Positions 32,799 through 41,466 of a stretch of DNA of 64,000 nucleotides are shown piece by piece. The stretch lies in assembly GCA_964534325.1 (NCBI GenBank), contig CAZHOR010000015.1:1-64000 (forward strand), read 5' to 3'. A model generated the notes under the pieces. It worked only from the letters and a program-made list of their open reading frames with translations. It was not told the origin of the DNA and made no database searches. Made by a program: the position numbers and the translations under genes. The stretch is from JdFR-22 sp964534325 (GTDB lineage Archaea; Halobacteriota; Archaeoglobi; Archaeoglobales; Archaeoglobaceae). How positions within the stretch are numbered: position 1 is the first letter of the stretch; each line of letters starts with the position of its first letter.

Positions 32799-34328
32799 GT
32801 GAAAGCCCTAAAGACCGATTTCGATCCCCAGACCCAGGAAATATTTAATAATAGATTCAGGGAGTTCAAAAAGGTAAACTGGAAGAGATGGCTGGATATA
32901 GCATCCAGAGAGGAATACGAAGATATTGTATTAAAGAATTTGGGAGTAGAGGCGGATATATTTGATCAGATCCCCTACAGAAAGACAGACCCCTACATGA
33001 TGGCGGTTCCCCCCTTCGGAAACCAGGGCACTCTATCTGAAGGATCTGAACGATCTGGGCCTTCAATTCTGTGCCATACTTCTGGAACCTCTGGTTCGGA
33101 ACCCAAATACTTTCGCATAACTGATGAGTTAATAGAGAGGATATGGGCTCCTGGAATGCAGGCCATCTTTGATTCTTCGGGCTTAAAAAAAGATTCTTCG
33201 GCTGTTATCTTTGTTCCCACCAGATTGGATACTGATGGTTTCGATGGTAGTGCTGTGAGGCTTTATTCTTCAGAGTTCTCTCAAAGATTGGTGTTGTCGA
33301 TGTTCAATCCCCAATCGTATCTTATTGATTATTATAAGAACTCCAGAGATGTGGAAGTTCTCTCCAGCATACTGGAGATTGATGATGTTTCTGTTGTGTC
33401 AGCGCCTGCATCGACCATATTGAAGTGGGCGGACCTCCACAGCCTTCAGGGGGGTATGGAGAGATCCTATAGGAACAACAGGGACTGCGAGGTCTCCAGA
33501 ATGATAGACAGGTCGGGGGTGGAAAAAGCTGCCAAAGAGGTTCAGAGAAGACTGTCTGATAAGTTTAAGGCTTCCACATTTATTTTCAGCTTCACTTCTC
33601 TTAATTCCCAACAGTGGAGGAAAATTAGAGATTTTGCAGATGCAAGATTTAATAATCTGTATGTAGGCAGTGAAATAGGGCCATTTGCTTCCAGTCTCCT
33701 CAAGGGAAGGAGTATGTACGTCTTTCCTTTAACTCTCCCCGTTATAGAGAACGGGACTGTCGAGCCAGTATCCAGAACCGAACGTCAATTCGGCAATCTG
33801 ATGGCTTCTCTTTCCGAGAACTGGATAAATGTGGACACTGGAGATGTGGTGATAATCGAAAACAATGGCTCAGTGCCCGTGATATATGAAGAAATACTTA
33901 GAGATTCATTTAAAATTAAGGTCAGAGAAGAAGTGAAGGATTTCCCTGGTTACAGGATGTTTGCAGGAGAGCATTTCAAAAAAGGTGATGTGGAGATACT
34001 AAATACCCACAAAATAGTTCAATTTGTGGAGGACATGCTCCAGATCAATATCACCGAGCCATTATTCTTCGTTTATGAGCTCAAGAAGCTCTACATCCCT
34101 GCTGGTATCTCCAAAGAGGAAGGCGAAAGAATAAGCTCTGAACTGACTAAACAATCCAATTTTGAGGAATCCAGATTCTTTTTAAGGTGTAATGGCCTAA
34201 AAGTGGAAGGAAAAAACCTGGAGATGGTGGTGGACAGGGGTAAGCTATTAAATGATGTCAGGGAGGGTAGAATACCCAAGGGAGCGATTAAGAGATGGCA
34301 TTTTTACTTCCTTACACTTGACCCCTAA
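32799..34328 (+). CDS. Atypical adenylate-forming (acyl-CoA synthetase/LuxE-like) enzyme
   Basis: The 509-residue protein shows the phosphate-binding motif CHTSGTSGSEPKYFRI near residue 92 (TSGTSGxPK-type) and a later YVGSEIG. An end-of-core WINVDTGDVVI follows, with the Asp typical of the ANL superfamily ribose-binding motif. These place it with LuxE / phenylacetate-CoA ligase-like enzymes that activate carboxylates as acyl-AMP. Overall similarity is weak, and the substrate is unknown. The start is a GTG. No acyl carrier protein or reductase gene is adjacent, so a pathway cannot be proposed. Confidence 0.6.
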   Translation: MKALKTDFDPQTQEIFNNRFREFKKVNWKRWLDIASREEYEDIVLKNLGVEADIFDQIPYRKTDPYMMAVPPFGNQGTLSEGSERSGPSILCHTSGTSGSEPKYFRITDELIERIWAPGMQAIFDSSGLKKDSSAVIFVPTRLDTDGFDGSAVRLYSSEFSQRLVLSMFNPQSYLIDYYKNSRDVEVLSSILEIDDVSVVSAPASTILKWADLHSLQGGMERSYRNNRDCEVSRMIDRSGVEKAAKEVQRRLSDKFKASTFIFSFTSLNSQQWRKIRDFADARFNNLYVGSEIGPFASSLLKGRSMYVFPLTLPVIENGTVEPVSRTERQFGNLMASLSENWINVDTGDVVIIENNGSVPVIYEEILRDSFKIKVREEVKDFPGYRMFAGEHFKKGDVEILNTHKIVQFVEDMLQINITEPLFFVYELKKLYIPAGISKEEGERISSELTKQSNFEESRFFLRCNGLKVEGKNLEMVVDRGKLLNDVREGRIPKGAIKRWHFYFLTLDP

Positions 34329-34466
34329 ATTCGATACATTCTTTTTACCTATTGAATAACAGGGTTTTCTCAAATGAATAATTAGGAATTTGAAAGTAGA
34401 ACCTATAATTAATTTTATATTATGGGAATGAACCATTAAAGATAGTCAAAATCAGGGGTGTTTATA

Positions 34467-35129
34467 ATGGAAGAGAAAGAAAACATAATGATCGGGTCAA
34501 AGTTCCCCGTAATGGAGGTAGTAACGACTCATGGCAATAAGGTTTTGCCGGATGACTATAAGGGTAAATGGTTCTTACTCTTTTCTCATCCTGCAGATTT
34601 TACGCCAGTGTGCACAACGGAGTTCTATGCTTTCCAGAAAAGGTATGAGAAGTTCAAGGAGTTGAATACTGAGCTCATTGGATTGAGTATCGATCAGGTA
34701 TTCAGTCATATAAAATGGGAAGAATGGATAAAGGATAATCTGGGTGAGCAAATAGAGTTCCCCATAATAGCTGATGACCGGGGTAAAGTGGCTGAGACGC
34801 TGGGAATGCTTTCCCAACAGGGAACCAGTACTGTGAGGGCAGTTTTCATTGTGGACCCCAATTCCGTCATAAGGGCAATGCTGTTCTATCCACAGGAACT
34901 GGGCAGGAATATGGACGAATTTCTCAGAATGCTTAAGGCTTTTCAGGTGGCTGAGGAGCAAAAAGTGGCTATGCCCGCTAATTGGCCCGAAAATGAGCTG
35001 ATAGGTGATCATGTAATAATACCGCCTGCCAGAGATGTTAAAACTGCGGCGGAACGCCTTAAAAAAGCAGGAGAGGGAGAATTCGAGTGCTACGACTGGT
35101 GGTTGTGCCACAAGAAGCCCAGATACTGA
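34467..35129 (+). CDS. Peroxiredoxin (archaeal Prx6-type)
   Basis: The 220-residue protein has the peroxidatic motif HPADFTPVCTTEF with Cys49, the conserved Arg in STVRAVFIVDP, and two C-terminal cysteines (Cys208 and Cys214 in CYDWWLCHK). This arrangement matches archaeal Prx6-like decameric enzymes that reduce hydrogen peroxide. The ATG at 34467 with GGGGTG six bases upstream is chosen over a GTG at 34458. A TATA-like TTTTATATTATGG lies about 45 nt upstream of the ATG. It is intact and presumably protects the anaerobic cell from oxygen stress. Confidence 0.95.
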   Translation: MEEKENIMIGSKFPVMEVVTTHGNKVLPDDYKGKWFLLFSHPADFTPVCTTEFYAFQKRYEKFKELNTELIGLSIDQVFSHIKWEEWIKDNLGEQIEFPIIADDRGKVAETLGMLSQQGTSTVRAVFIVDPNSVIRAMLFYPQELGRNMDEFLRMLKAFQVAEEQKVAMPANWPENELIGDHVIIPPARDVKTAAERLKKAGEGEFECYDWWLCHKKPRY

Positions 35130-35130
35130 T

Positions 35131-35364
35131 TTAAAAATTATTTCCAGCGGTCAAAACCTTATAAGAAAGAATTATTACTACCATAATCGCCACATAGAAT
35201 AAAAACAGGGCTACAATACCGAAAGAACTCTCAAAATCGATACTGGTCAGTATCTGGTATCCCACAGTAACCGTAATAAATCCTATAAAGCAGATAAAAA
35301 AAGCTATAACTAATTTACCCAGAAATCCTAAGATGTGCTCTATTCTGGACAAATGCCCGGACAT
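35131..35364 (-). CDS. Small two-helix membrane protein
   Basis: A 77-residue protein with two hydrophobic helices (about 14-36 and 47-69) and a short polar N-terminus. It has no recognisable motif. It ends one base after the convergent peroxiredoxin gene. The presence of a plausible start and consistent hydrophobicity makes it a likely gene, but no function can be proposed. Confidence 0.5.
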   Translation of the reverse strand: MSGHLSRIEHILGFLGKLVIAFFICFIGFITVTVGYQILTSIDFESSFGIVALFLFYVAIMVVIILSYKVLTAGNNF

Positions 35365-35492
35365 AGAGTCTTTTTTATACTCTTTGCTATTTAAACCCCC
35401 CTCAAATTGTAATGATGGCCTGATTTAATTACAAAACGAAATTAATTGTAGAGACTATATAATAACTAAATCAATTCTCAGAGCTTAACCCC

Positions 35493-36632
35493 TCAATAAA
35501 CATCGCATACCATGTCCAGACCACATCTTTTTCTTCCTATAGCGAAAGAAGATAGAATTGCTGAACCCAATATCACCACAATAATTGAAGCGTATAACCC
35601 TTTATCATATATTCCTGTCTCATGGGCCAGAACCGCTATGAGCAATCCCAGAGGTAGGGGCATATTGAACAGGAAGGAGATATATCTCGAATGAGTGGGT
35701 ATATACCTCTTGGCTACAACGAAATTCCCCGCAAATTTAATGGTATATGTCATGGCGAATAAAAGTGCTATGAGGTAGATATGGGGGAAGATGAGCTGGG
35801 GAACGATCTCCATCCCTATCTCAAAGAAGAAGAAAGGAGACAGAAACCCGAATACCAGTGACCTCAATTTTTTCTCCAGCTCGCCGATATCTTTTATGAC
35901 TTCGGAAGTAATGACCCCTAAAAAGAAAGCGGAGATGGCAACTTCGACGTTAGCGATTTGGGATAAAGTAGAAATTCCCAGCAGAAGAACCAGAATGAAT
36001 TTCAATTCTATTTCAGGTAGCTCATCTTTATACCTCTTGAGAAGAAATTCGCTGAGATCGGGTAGGGTAAATACAGAGATGAAGAAGACGAGGAGCAGAA
36101 GCAAGGTGAATACGCTGAACTCCAGAAAGAAAAAGCTCAACAATAGCATCGCCAGAACTTCTGAGAATGCTGCCGAACCCAGAATAACCTTCCCCACTTC
36201 GGTATCAATAAATCCGCTCTCCTTCAGAATGGGATAAACGATCGCAAGAGATGTCACGGAAAAGATTATTCCTGTAACGACTGAAGTCTCAACATCTCCC
36301 TTGAATTGAGGGACCAGAAAGTAGAATAAGAGAGTCATCACGACAAAGGGAACAAGAAAACTCATAGTTCCTGTAAAACCGCCCTTACGCAAGTTCCCTC
36401 TCATCAATTTAAGGTCCACCTCCAACCCGGCAACATACATCAAAGAAACCAGACCAAGGAAGGACAGATATTGAAAAGGTGGAGTGAATTCCACACCAAA
36501 TAAATTGGCTCCTATGGCTCCTGCCACCACCTCCAGAACGGGGACGGCTATACTAAGCTCTACTGAGACCACGGCAGAAATCAGAATTAGTAGTACTATT
36601 ATTAACGAATTCAAAGATTGACCGATAGCCAT
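35493..36632 (-). CDS. CPA2-type cation:proton antiporter
   Basis: The 379-residue protein has about twelve TM helices and the Na+/H+ exchanger fold of the CPA2 family, with MYVAGLEVDLKLMR, FSVTSLAIVYPILKESG and a late ISAFFLGVITSEV. The site that normally holds an Asp-Asp or Asn-Asp pair in the ion-binding helix reads SAAFSEVLAM here, so Ser157-Glu158 replaces the usual pair. This hints at altered ion or proton coupling, or a K+-linked variant. No regulatory KTN/RCK domain is fused or adjacent. Confidence 0.8.
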   Translation of the reverse strand: MAIGQSLNSLIIVLLILISAVVSVELSIAVPVLEVVAGAIGANLFGVEFTPPFQYLSFLGLVSLMYVAGLEVDLKLMRGNLRKGGFTGTMSFLVPFVVMTLLFYFLVPQFKGDVETSVVTGIIFSVTSLAIVYPILKESGFIDTEVGKVILGSAAFSEVLAMLLLSFFFLEFSVFTLLLLLVFFISVFTLPDLSEFLLKRYKDELPEIELKFILVLLLGISTLSQIANVEVAISAFFLGVITSEVIKDIGELEKKLRSLVFGFLSPFFFFEIGMEIVPQLIFPHIYLIALLFAMTYTIKFAGNFVVAKRYIPTHSRYISFLFNMPLPLGLLIAVLAHETGIYDKGLYASIIVVILGSAILSSFAIGRKRCGLDMVCDVY

Positions 36633-36805
36633 TGCACATCCTACCCCTTATTAACGTTATTTTGAACACTCCAACACTTGACCAGTTTTGAACCCGAGTC
36701 TATGGGTTATTCAAAAAGTAATGGATAAAAAAGTTGCCGACAAGAATCACGAATGGTTCAAACCCATATAGCAAGGTTTAAGACGGCTTTGACAGTGGAA
36801 TTGAT

Positions 36806-37105
36806 ATGTCAAGATATCGGATTATTGTAACCGTCAAAGAGGTTGAAGGGAACTGCCCCATTCATAGTGTGGGCGACAGCTACCTCATAGAAGAAGATGG
36901 CCAGAGCCTGAGGATCTTGAGAGGCGAAAAGCTGTGCATCTACGCCCTTTCCAGCATGCTTCCCTTCTTCTCGGCTCTATCCAAAGAGCTTGAGAGTGAG
37001 GACTGGATGGCTTCTGAATCCCACATGCTGCAGTGCCCCGATCCGGGACCACAGAGGGGTGGTGCAGCCACAGTTTACTTTGAATTACGGAGAGAGGAAG
37101 CTTGA
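36806..37105 (+). CDS. TIGR04076 family protein
   Basis: The 99-residue protein has the typical layout of TIGR04076: beta strand start YRIIVTVKEVEGNCPIHSVGD, then a CIYALSSMLPFF core, and an end QCPDPGPQRGGAATVYFELRRE. The family is a small cysteine-containing domain found in many anaerobes. Its function is unknown. It is a monocistronic gene between the antiporter and a zinc-ribbon protein. Confidence 0.75.
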   Translation: MSRYRIIVTVKEVEGNCPIHSVGDSYLIEEDGQSLRILRGEKLCIYALSSMLPFFSALSKELESEDWMASESHMLQCPDPGPQRGGAATVYFELRREEA

Positions 37106-37127
37106 AAGAGATGGAGAATTTTTGGAG

Positions 37128-37493
37128 TTAAAAGTTCTCCATTAACCACTCTCTGATGGACTTCAGGTCATTGAGCTGCTTTTCAGTCTCCTGTATCTGG
37201 TGATCAATTATTTTTAGTCTTTCTTCCTTGCTGGCCTCGATCACAACTCCGCAATCACTGCACAGCTCGTTACCTATCTCCTCACCATCGAGCGGTATGG
37301 TCGCATTGTGTTCACAGGGAAAGACGAGGTAGTACTCGCTCCCACATTGGGAGCAAGGCTCACCACTCTCCAATTTAGATTCAGGTTCATTTCCGCCTCC
37401 ACCCTCTTCATTCTCATGTAATGAATAGCCTTTAACGTAGTTACAGCCATTACATCTCCAGACCAGTACAGTCTGCTCCTCTTTAACCCGCAT
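37128..37493 (-). CDS. Zinc-ribbon protein, unknown function
   Basis: This 121-residue protein carries CNGC near residue 15, CSQC near 48 and CSDC near 81, and a C-terminal helix (about 87-121) that looks like a coiled coil. A Gly/Glu-rich linker separates the first two cysteine pairs. No enzyme domain is seen; it may be a nucleic-acid or protein adaptor. The ATG at 37493 with GAGGTTGATC is chosen over a TTG two codons upstream. Confidence 0.6.
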   Translation of the reverse strand: MRVKEEQTVLVWRCNGCNYVKGYSLHENEEGGGGNEPESKLESGEPCSQCGSEYYLVFPCEHNATIPLDGEEIGNELCSDCGVVIEASKEERLKIIDHQIQETEKQLNDLKSIREWLMENF

Positions 37494-37659
37494 GATCAAC
37501 CTCTTTATTGTTTTTCAATACCTTGTCTCAGTTGAAGGTGTTTTTTATCTATCGGTCACCTATCTTTCTTGAGTGAGGACCAGTCAATATGTCAGTTAGT
37601 TTGGTATAAAGTATCATTAGTCATTAGTTATTTATTTGAACAACTCTCTAACCACCTAT

Positions 37660-37923
37660 ATGTTCGATGATTTTATGGCTAAATTAGCCAGAAGAGTGGG
37701 GGAAAACGTGGGAAAAAGCAAGATAGAATTGGTGAGAGCCCAAGTAGAATCCGAATTCGGGGTAGAAGATTCTGAGGAGGATAACAAAAAAGTTAAAACC
37801 GAATCCACTCAGGACAAAAGAGAGAAACTGGAGAAGATGGCCAGAGAGATGGGCATTGAGGACATAGAAAATAAGACCAGCGAAGAGCTCATCGACGAGA
37901 TAACACATAACCTATCGGAATAA
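37660..37923 (+). CDS. Small charged protein with Rho-N/SAP-like C-terminal helix pair
   Basis: The 87-residue protein has a basic N-terminal helix, an acidic Lys/Glu/Asp linker, and a C-terminal segment KLEKMAREMGIEDIENKTSEELIDEI. That segment resembles the Rho N-terminal/SAP-type helix-extended-helix fold that binds nucleic acid, split here by normal substitutions. TTATTTATTTG lies about 27 nt before the ATG at 37660, suggesting a leaderless start; an ATG at 37675 is also possible. Function is not known. Confidence 0.45.
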   Translation: MFDDFMAKLARRVGENVGKSKIELVRAQVESEFGVEDSEEDNKKVKTESTQDKREKLEKMAREMGIEDIENKTSEELIDEITHNLSE

Positions 37924-37993
37924 CAATATGAATAACGCGGGAGCCAATCTCAATCCAACCCCCTAATATATCCTAAAAAACAATTGGTAATAG

Positions 37994-38066
37994 GGCCTGG
38001 GCCGGGAATCGAACCCGGGTCCTGGGATCCACAGTCCCAAAGGATAACCGCTACCCTACCCAGGCC
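37994..38066 (-). tRNA. tRNA-His (GTG)
   Basis: Read on the minus strand, it starts GGCCTGGGTAGGGTAGC and has a loop CTGTGGA with anticodon GTG. The T arm is CCGGGTTCGATTCCCGG. A G at position -1 pairs with C73, the histidine identity element, and is encoded in the genome. The CCA end is not encoded. No intron is seen. Confidence 0.97.
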
Positions 38067-38152
38067 AGATGAGATGAGTGTCAGTACATTATTAAATTAA
38101 GGAAATTTGGTTTATAAATATTCTGGGTAGATCAGTGCTGGTATTAAGATCC

Positions 38153-38665
38153 TTACTTTTGGGTGATGTAATGTATATCGGGTAATTGTCTGTATTGTCC
38201 GTCGATATCCAGTCCGTAACCCACAATAAATACGTCTGGGACTTCAAATCCGATGTAGTCTGGTTCTACGTCCACTTTTCTTCTGTCCGGTTTGTCGAGA
38301 AGGGTGCAGATCTTGAGGGATTCGGGGTTTCTGGGCATTAACATGTTCTTCAGGGAGGATGTGGTTATCCCTGTATCCACTATATCCTCAATAATGATTA
38401 CATCCCGTCCTTCCAGGTCCTGACTTATGTCCAGTCTGATCTCCGGCTCATGGTTCATCATTCCTACATAGCTCTTGACGTCCATGAACTCTATTTCCAC
38501 ATCCACATTGAGCTCTCTTATGAGGTCTGAAAGAAATATAACTGACCCCTTCAATATGCTGACCAGTACGGGATTCTTCCCCCCGTAATCCCGGTCTATC
38601 TGTTGTGCTATCTCTTTTACCCTGTTCCGAATGTCATCTCTGCTGATGAGCAACTCTAATTCCAT
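38153..38665 (-). CDS. hpt: Hypoxanthine phosphoribosyltransferase
   Basis: The 170-residue protein has the PRPP-binding motif VIIIEDIVDTGITTS, the early loop LVSILKGSVIFLSDL, and the purine-contact end FIVGYGLDIDGQYR. This is the bacterial-type Hpt. It joins hypoxanthine (or guanine) and PRPP to make IMP (or GMP). The ATG at 38665 with GGTGATCGA is preferred over an upstream in-frame start that adds five residues. It follows ade by 51 bp on the same strand, so adenine is deaminated to hypoxanthine and then salvaged by this enzyme. Confidence 0.93.
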   Translation of the reverse strand: MELELLISRDDIRNRVKEIAQQIDRDYGGKNPVLVSILKGSVIFLSDLIRELNVDVEIEFMDVKSYVGMMNHEPEIRLDISQDLEGRDVIIIEDIVDTGITTSSLKNMLMPRNPESLKICTLLDKPDRRKVDVEPDYIGFEVPDVFIVGYGLDIDGQYRQLPDIHYITQK

Positions 38666-38716
38666 TCGATCACCTATCAATTGTCGCCATCTCCTACATC
38701 TTGATTCGACAGCAGT

Positions 38717-40420
38717 TCAGGACCACAGGTCCACCAGCTCCATTTTGCTTACGTCTACCAGACCGAAATCGGTTATCTTTAACTCCGGTATAACGGGGAG
38801 TGTCAGAAAGCTCAGGGAGGTGAAGGGGTGTTCTATCTCCATTCCCAGCTCTTTCACGGACTCATTTACCTTCTTTAGTTTATCAACCACTTCTTCGTAT
38901 GGGAGGTCAGAGATTAATCCGGCCACCGGCAGAGGAAGTTCAGCCCTAACACCTCCATCAACTACCACAAATCCACCCTGGAGCTCCCCTACCCTCTTTA
39001 TAGCAGATAACATGTCCTTATCGTTCATCCCTATACATACGCAATTGTGTGAGTCGTGGGATACGCTGCTGGCGATAGCACCCCTCTTCAATCCGAAACC
39101 CTTCACGAAACCCAATCCGATATGTTTTCCTTTACCGTACCTGTCAACCACCGCTATCTTGGCCACACCAAGTTTCTCATCGGGGACTACGAAACCATCC
39201 TCAACAGAAAGCTCCATCTCAGTCTTTTTGGTGGTGATCTGACCCGGTATCAGCTCTATGACCTTGCATTTATCTTTATTTTCTCCTGCCTTAACCCTCA
39301 AATCACTCTCATTCATATGGGGAAGGGCTACCATGTGCTTGACTTCTTCAGCCGCTCTAATCTTTACATCCACTGTATCCTTACCGTCCCATACAACCTC
39401 TCCATCCTTGACCACCATCTTGACCTTAAAGGAAGTAAGATCCTCTACAACGGTGAGATCTGCAGTATAGCCGGGAGCCACAGCACCCAGATCGTCCAGC
39501 CCGAAATATCTGGCAGTATTAATGGTGGTCATCTTGACAGCCACTTCAGGGGGCAAACCATTCTCTACGCACAACTTTAGACGGTAATTCATGTGCCCAT
39601 GAGCAATATCGGTGGGCAGAAAATCATCGGAAGCCAGCATGAAATTCTCCGAATTAAAATCGTTCACCACCTTGACCAGATCGGCGAGATTCCTGGCTAC
39701 CGAACCCTCTCTAACCATCACCTTCATTCCCTTCCTCACCTTCTCCAGTGCCTCTTCAGCAGAAATACATTCGTGATCGGATTGCACTCCGGCAGCAATG
39801 TAGGCGTTCAGCTCTTTACCCGTCAAACCGGGAGCGTGGCCATCCACTACCCTATCCCCTACAGCCTCGATCTTCCTCAAGACCATCTCATCAGCACAAA
39901 CAACACCAGGGAAGTTCATCATCTCTGCCAGCCCCACAACACCAGCCCACCTAATGAATTTGGATATATCTCCAGCGTTAATCTCTGCACCATACGTCTC
40001 CAACCCCTTTATCGAGGGAACACAGGAAGGCACATTCAAGAAGAAATTGACCGGAAGATCCCGAGAAGCATTATAGACGTACTTGATACCCTCCACACCA
40101 GCCACATTAGCAATTTCGTGGGGGTCAATGAACACTGAAGTAGTACCGTGGGGCAACACAGCTCTGGCGAACTCCGAGGGCGTGAGAAGCGTGCTCTCTA
40201 AATGCATGTGAGCATCCATAAGCCCAGGCAAAATAATCCCATCAGTTTCAACCCTGTTCTCCCCATCGTAATCACCTATCCCAGCAATTTTAGACCCATA
40301 AACAGCCACATCTCCCTCAAAAACCTCTCCCGTGAAAACCGACAAGATTTTACCACTCAAAACAAAATCAGGCTCTAAATCCCCTCTTGCCACCTCAAGC
40401 AACTCTGACAAATTATGCAT
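38717..40420 (-). CDS. ade: Adenine deaminase
   Basis: This 567-residue amidohydrolase matches Ade. Metal-ligand motif DAHMHLES is near residue 70, HGTTSVFIDPHEIANVAG near 90-107, GHAPGLTGKELNAY and SDHECISAEEA near 195-220, and DDFLPTDIAHGH near 265. The C-terminal domain has SHDSHNCVCIGMND and ends with FLTLPVIPELKITDFGLVDV. It converts adenine to hypoxanthine and ammonia using a dinuclear metal centre. It is the first gene of an ade-hpt salvage operon. Length and motifs are normal. Confidence 0.96.
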   Translation of the reverse strand: MHNLSELLEVARGDLEPDFVLSGKILSVFTGEVFEGDVAVYGSKIAGIGDYDGENRVETDGIILPGLMDAHMHLESTLLTPSEFARAVLPHGTTSVFIDPHEIANVAGVEGIKYVYNASRDLPVNFFLNVPSCVPSIKGLETYGAEINAGDISKFIRWAGVVGLAEMMNFPGVVCADEMVLRKIEAVGDRVVDGHAPGLTGKELNAYIAAGVQSDHECISAEEALEKVRKGMKVMVREGSVARNLADLVKVVNDFNSENFMLASDDFLPTDIAHGHMNYRLKLCVENGLPPEVAVKMTTINTARYFGLDDLGAVAPGYTADLTVVEDLTSFKVKMVVKDGEVVWDGKDTVDVKIRAAEEVKHMVALPHMNESDLRVKAGENKDKCKVIELIPGQITTKKTEMELSVEDGFVVPDEKLGVAKIAVVDRYGKGKHIGLGFVKGFGLKRGAIASSVSHDSHNCVCIGMNDKDMLSAIKRVGELQGGFVVVDGGVRAELPLPVAGLISDLPYEEVVDKLKKVNESVKELGMEIEHPFTSLSFLTLPVIPELKITDFGLVDVSKMELVDLWS

Positions 40421-40480
40421 TTACTCTCCTCCACTCGCCCATACCTAAAACAATACTAAATTTTTTCGATAGGGGGGAAT

Positions 40481-40580
40481 NNNNNNNNNNNNNNNNNNNN
40501 NNNNNNNNNNNNNNNNNNNNNNNNNNNNNNNNNNNNNNNNNNNNNNNNNNNNNNNNNNNNNNNNNNNNNNNNNNNNNNNN
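40481..40580. other. Assembly gap of 100 N
   Basis: Exactly 100 undetermined bases, a conventional scaffold-gap size, so the true length is unknown. The left flank ends AGGGGGGAAT and the right flank begins with a long direct repeat, indicating that repeats broke the assembly. An open frame crossing the Ns is an artefact. Confidence 0.98.
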
Positions 40581-40755
40581 CATAATTTCTAGTGCATCTT
40601 ATGATTCCCCCTCTACCCCCTTTTTAGGTAGATTTTTTGGGAATAGGGTTGATTTCCTTCTCCCCTTTGTGCGTGTAGAGTTTTTAGGGTTTTGGGGGAT
40701 CATAATTTCTAGTGCATCTTATGATTCCCCCTCTACCCCCTTTTTAGGTAGATTT
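40581..40755. repeat. 55-bp direct repeats with 120-bp period beside the gap
   Basis: Two identical 55-bp copies lie at 40581-40635 and 40701-40755, separated by a 65-bp different spacer. Each contains TTATGATTCCCC, CTCTACCCCC and the small inverted repeat TCTACC...GGTAGA. The second copy is preceded by ATCATAA, which pairs with the internal TTATGAT. A similar GGGGGGAAT string in inverted orientation ends the left flank of the gap. More copies may be hidden in the Ns. The interval 40421-40842 has no gene. Confidence 0.85.
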
Positions 40756-40842
40756 AAAGTTACGCTAATAGATTTATTGTGGTCAAAATAGAAAAGAATA
40801 CCAAAACAGAAAATATTTTTAGAGGTTGGTTGACCGCTGATT

Positions 40843-41445
40843 GTGAGCGAGTCCCTGGATGAGATTGTGGAAGAGATTCTGTCATGTAAGAAATGTCCTT
40901 TGTGGGAGACCAACACCAATTATGTTCCTGGGGAGGGTGATCCTCATGCTGAGGTCGTTTTTGTGGGTGAGGCTCCCGGAAAGGAGGAGGACTTGCAGGG
41001 ACGACCTTTTGTGGGTGCGGCTGGAAAGTTGCTCACCCAGATGATCGAAAGCGTTCTGAATCTGGACAGAAGGGATGTTTATATTGCTAACATCCTCAAG
41101 TGCAGGCCACCCAACAATCGTGACCCGCATTCAGAAGAAGTGGAGGCATGCTCTCCGTACCTCGTCCGGCAGATCAATGCCATTAAGCCCAAGGTCCTGG
41201 TCTGTATGGGGAAACATGCAGCCAGTTTTGTTTTTGACATGTACGGCATGGACTTTCCGGGCATATCAAAGGTCAAGGGACAGCTTAAAGAAGTTAATGG
41301 GATGAAGATAATAGCGGTTTATCATCCCGCAGCCATCTTATACCGCCCACAGCTGAGGGAAAACTATGAAAAGGATTTTGAGAAGATAGCTAACCTCATA
41401 AAGGGTAATAAAAAATCAACCACCACATTAACTGATTTTCTGTAG
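40843..41445 (+). CDS. Type-4 uracil-DNA glycosylase
   Basis: The 200-residue protein has motif A GEAPGKEED (42-50), the adjacent GRPFVGAAGKLL, and motif B HPAAILYRP (from H161). Cys15, Cys18, Cys87 and Cys103 are the four ligands of the [4Fe-4S] cluster typical of family 4. It removes uracil from DNA, including deaminated cytosine at high temperature. The start is GTG. It stands alone next to the repeat region, divergent from ade. Confidence 0.95.
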   Translation: MSESLDEIVEEILSCKKCPLWETNTNYVPGEGDPHAEVVFVGEAPGKEEDLQGRPFVGAAGKLLTQMIESVLNLDRRDVYIANILKCRPPNNRDPHSEEVEACSPYLVRQINAIKPKVLVCMGKHAASFVFDMYGMDFPGISKVKGQLKEVNGMKIIAVYHPAAILYRPQLRENYEKDFEKIANLIKGNKKSTTTLTDFL

Positions 41446-41466
41446 CATTGTACTGACTGGCCTTTT

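Noticed and set aside
40581..40755. CRISPR array beside the gap
   Set aside because: Repeat length of 55 bp, a single 65-bp spacer and no cas genes nearby do not fit a CRISPR array.
40387..40791. Open reading frame running through the N gap
   Set aside because: The frame only exists because Ns are read as unknown codons; its flanks are repeat DNA and it overlaps ade on the other strand.
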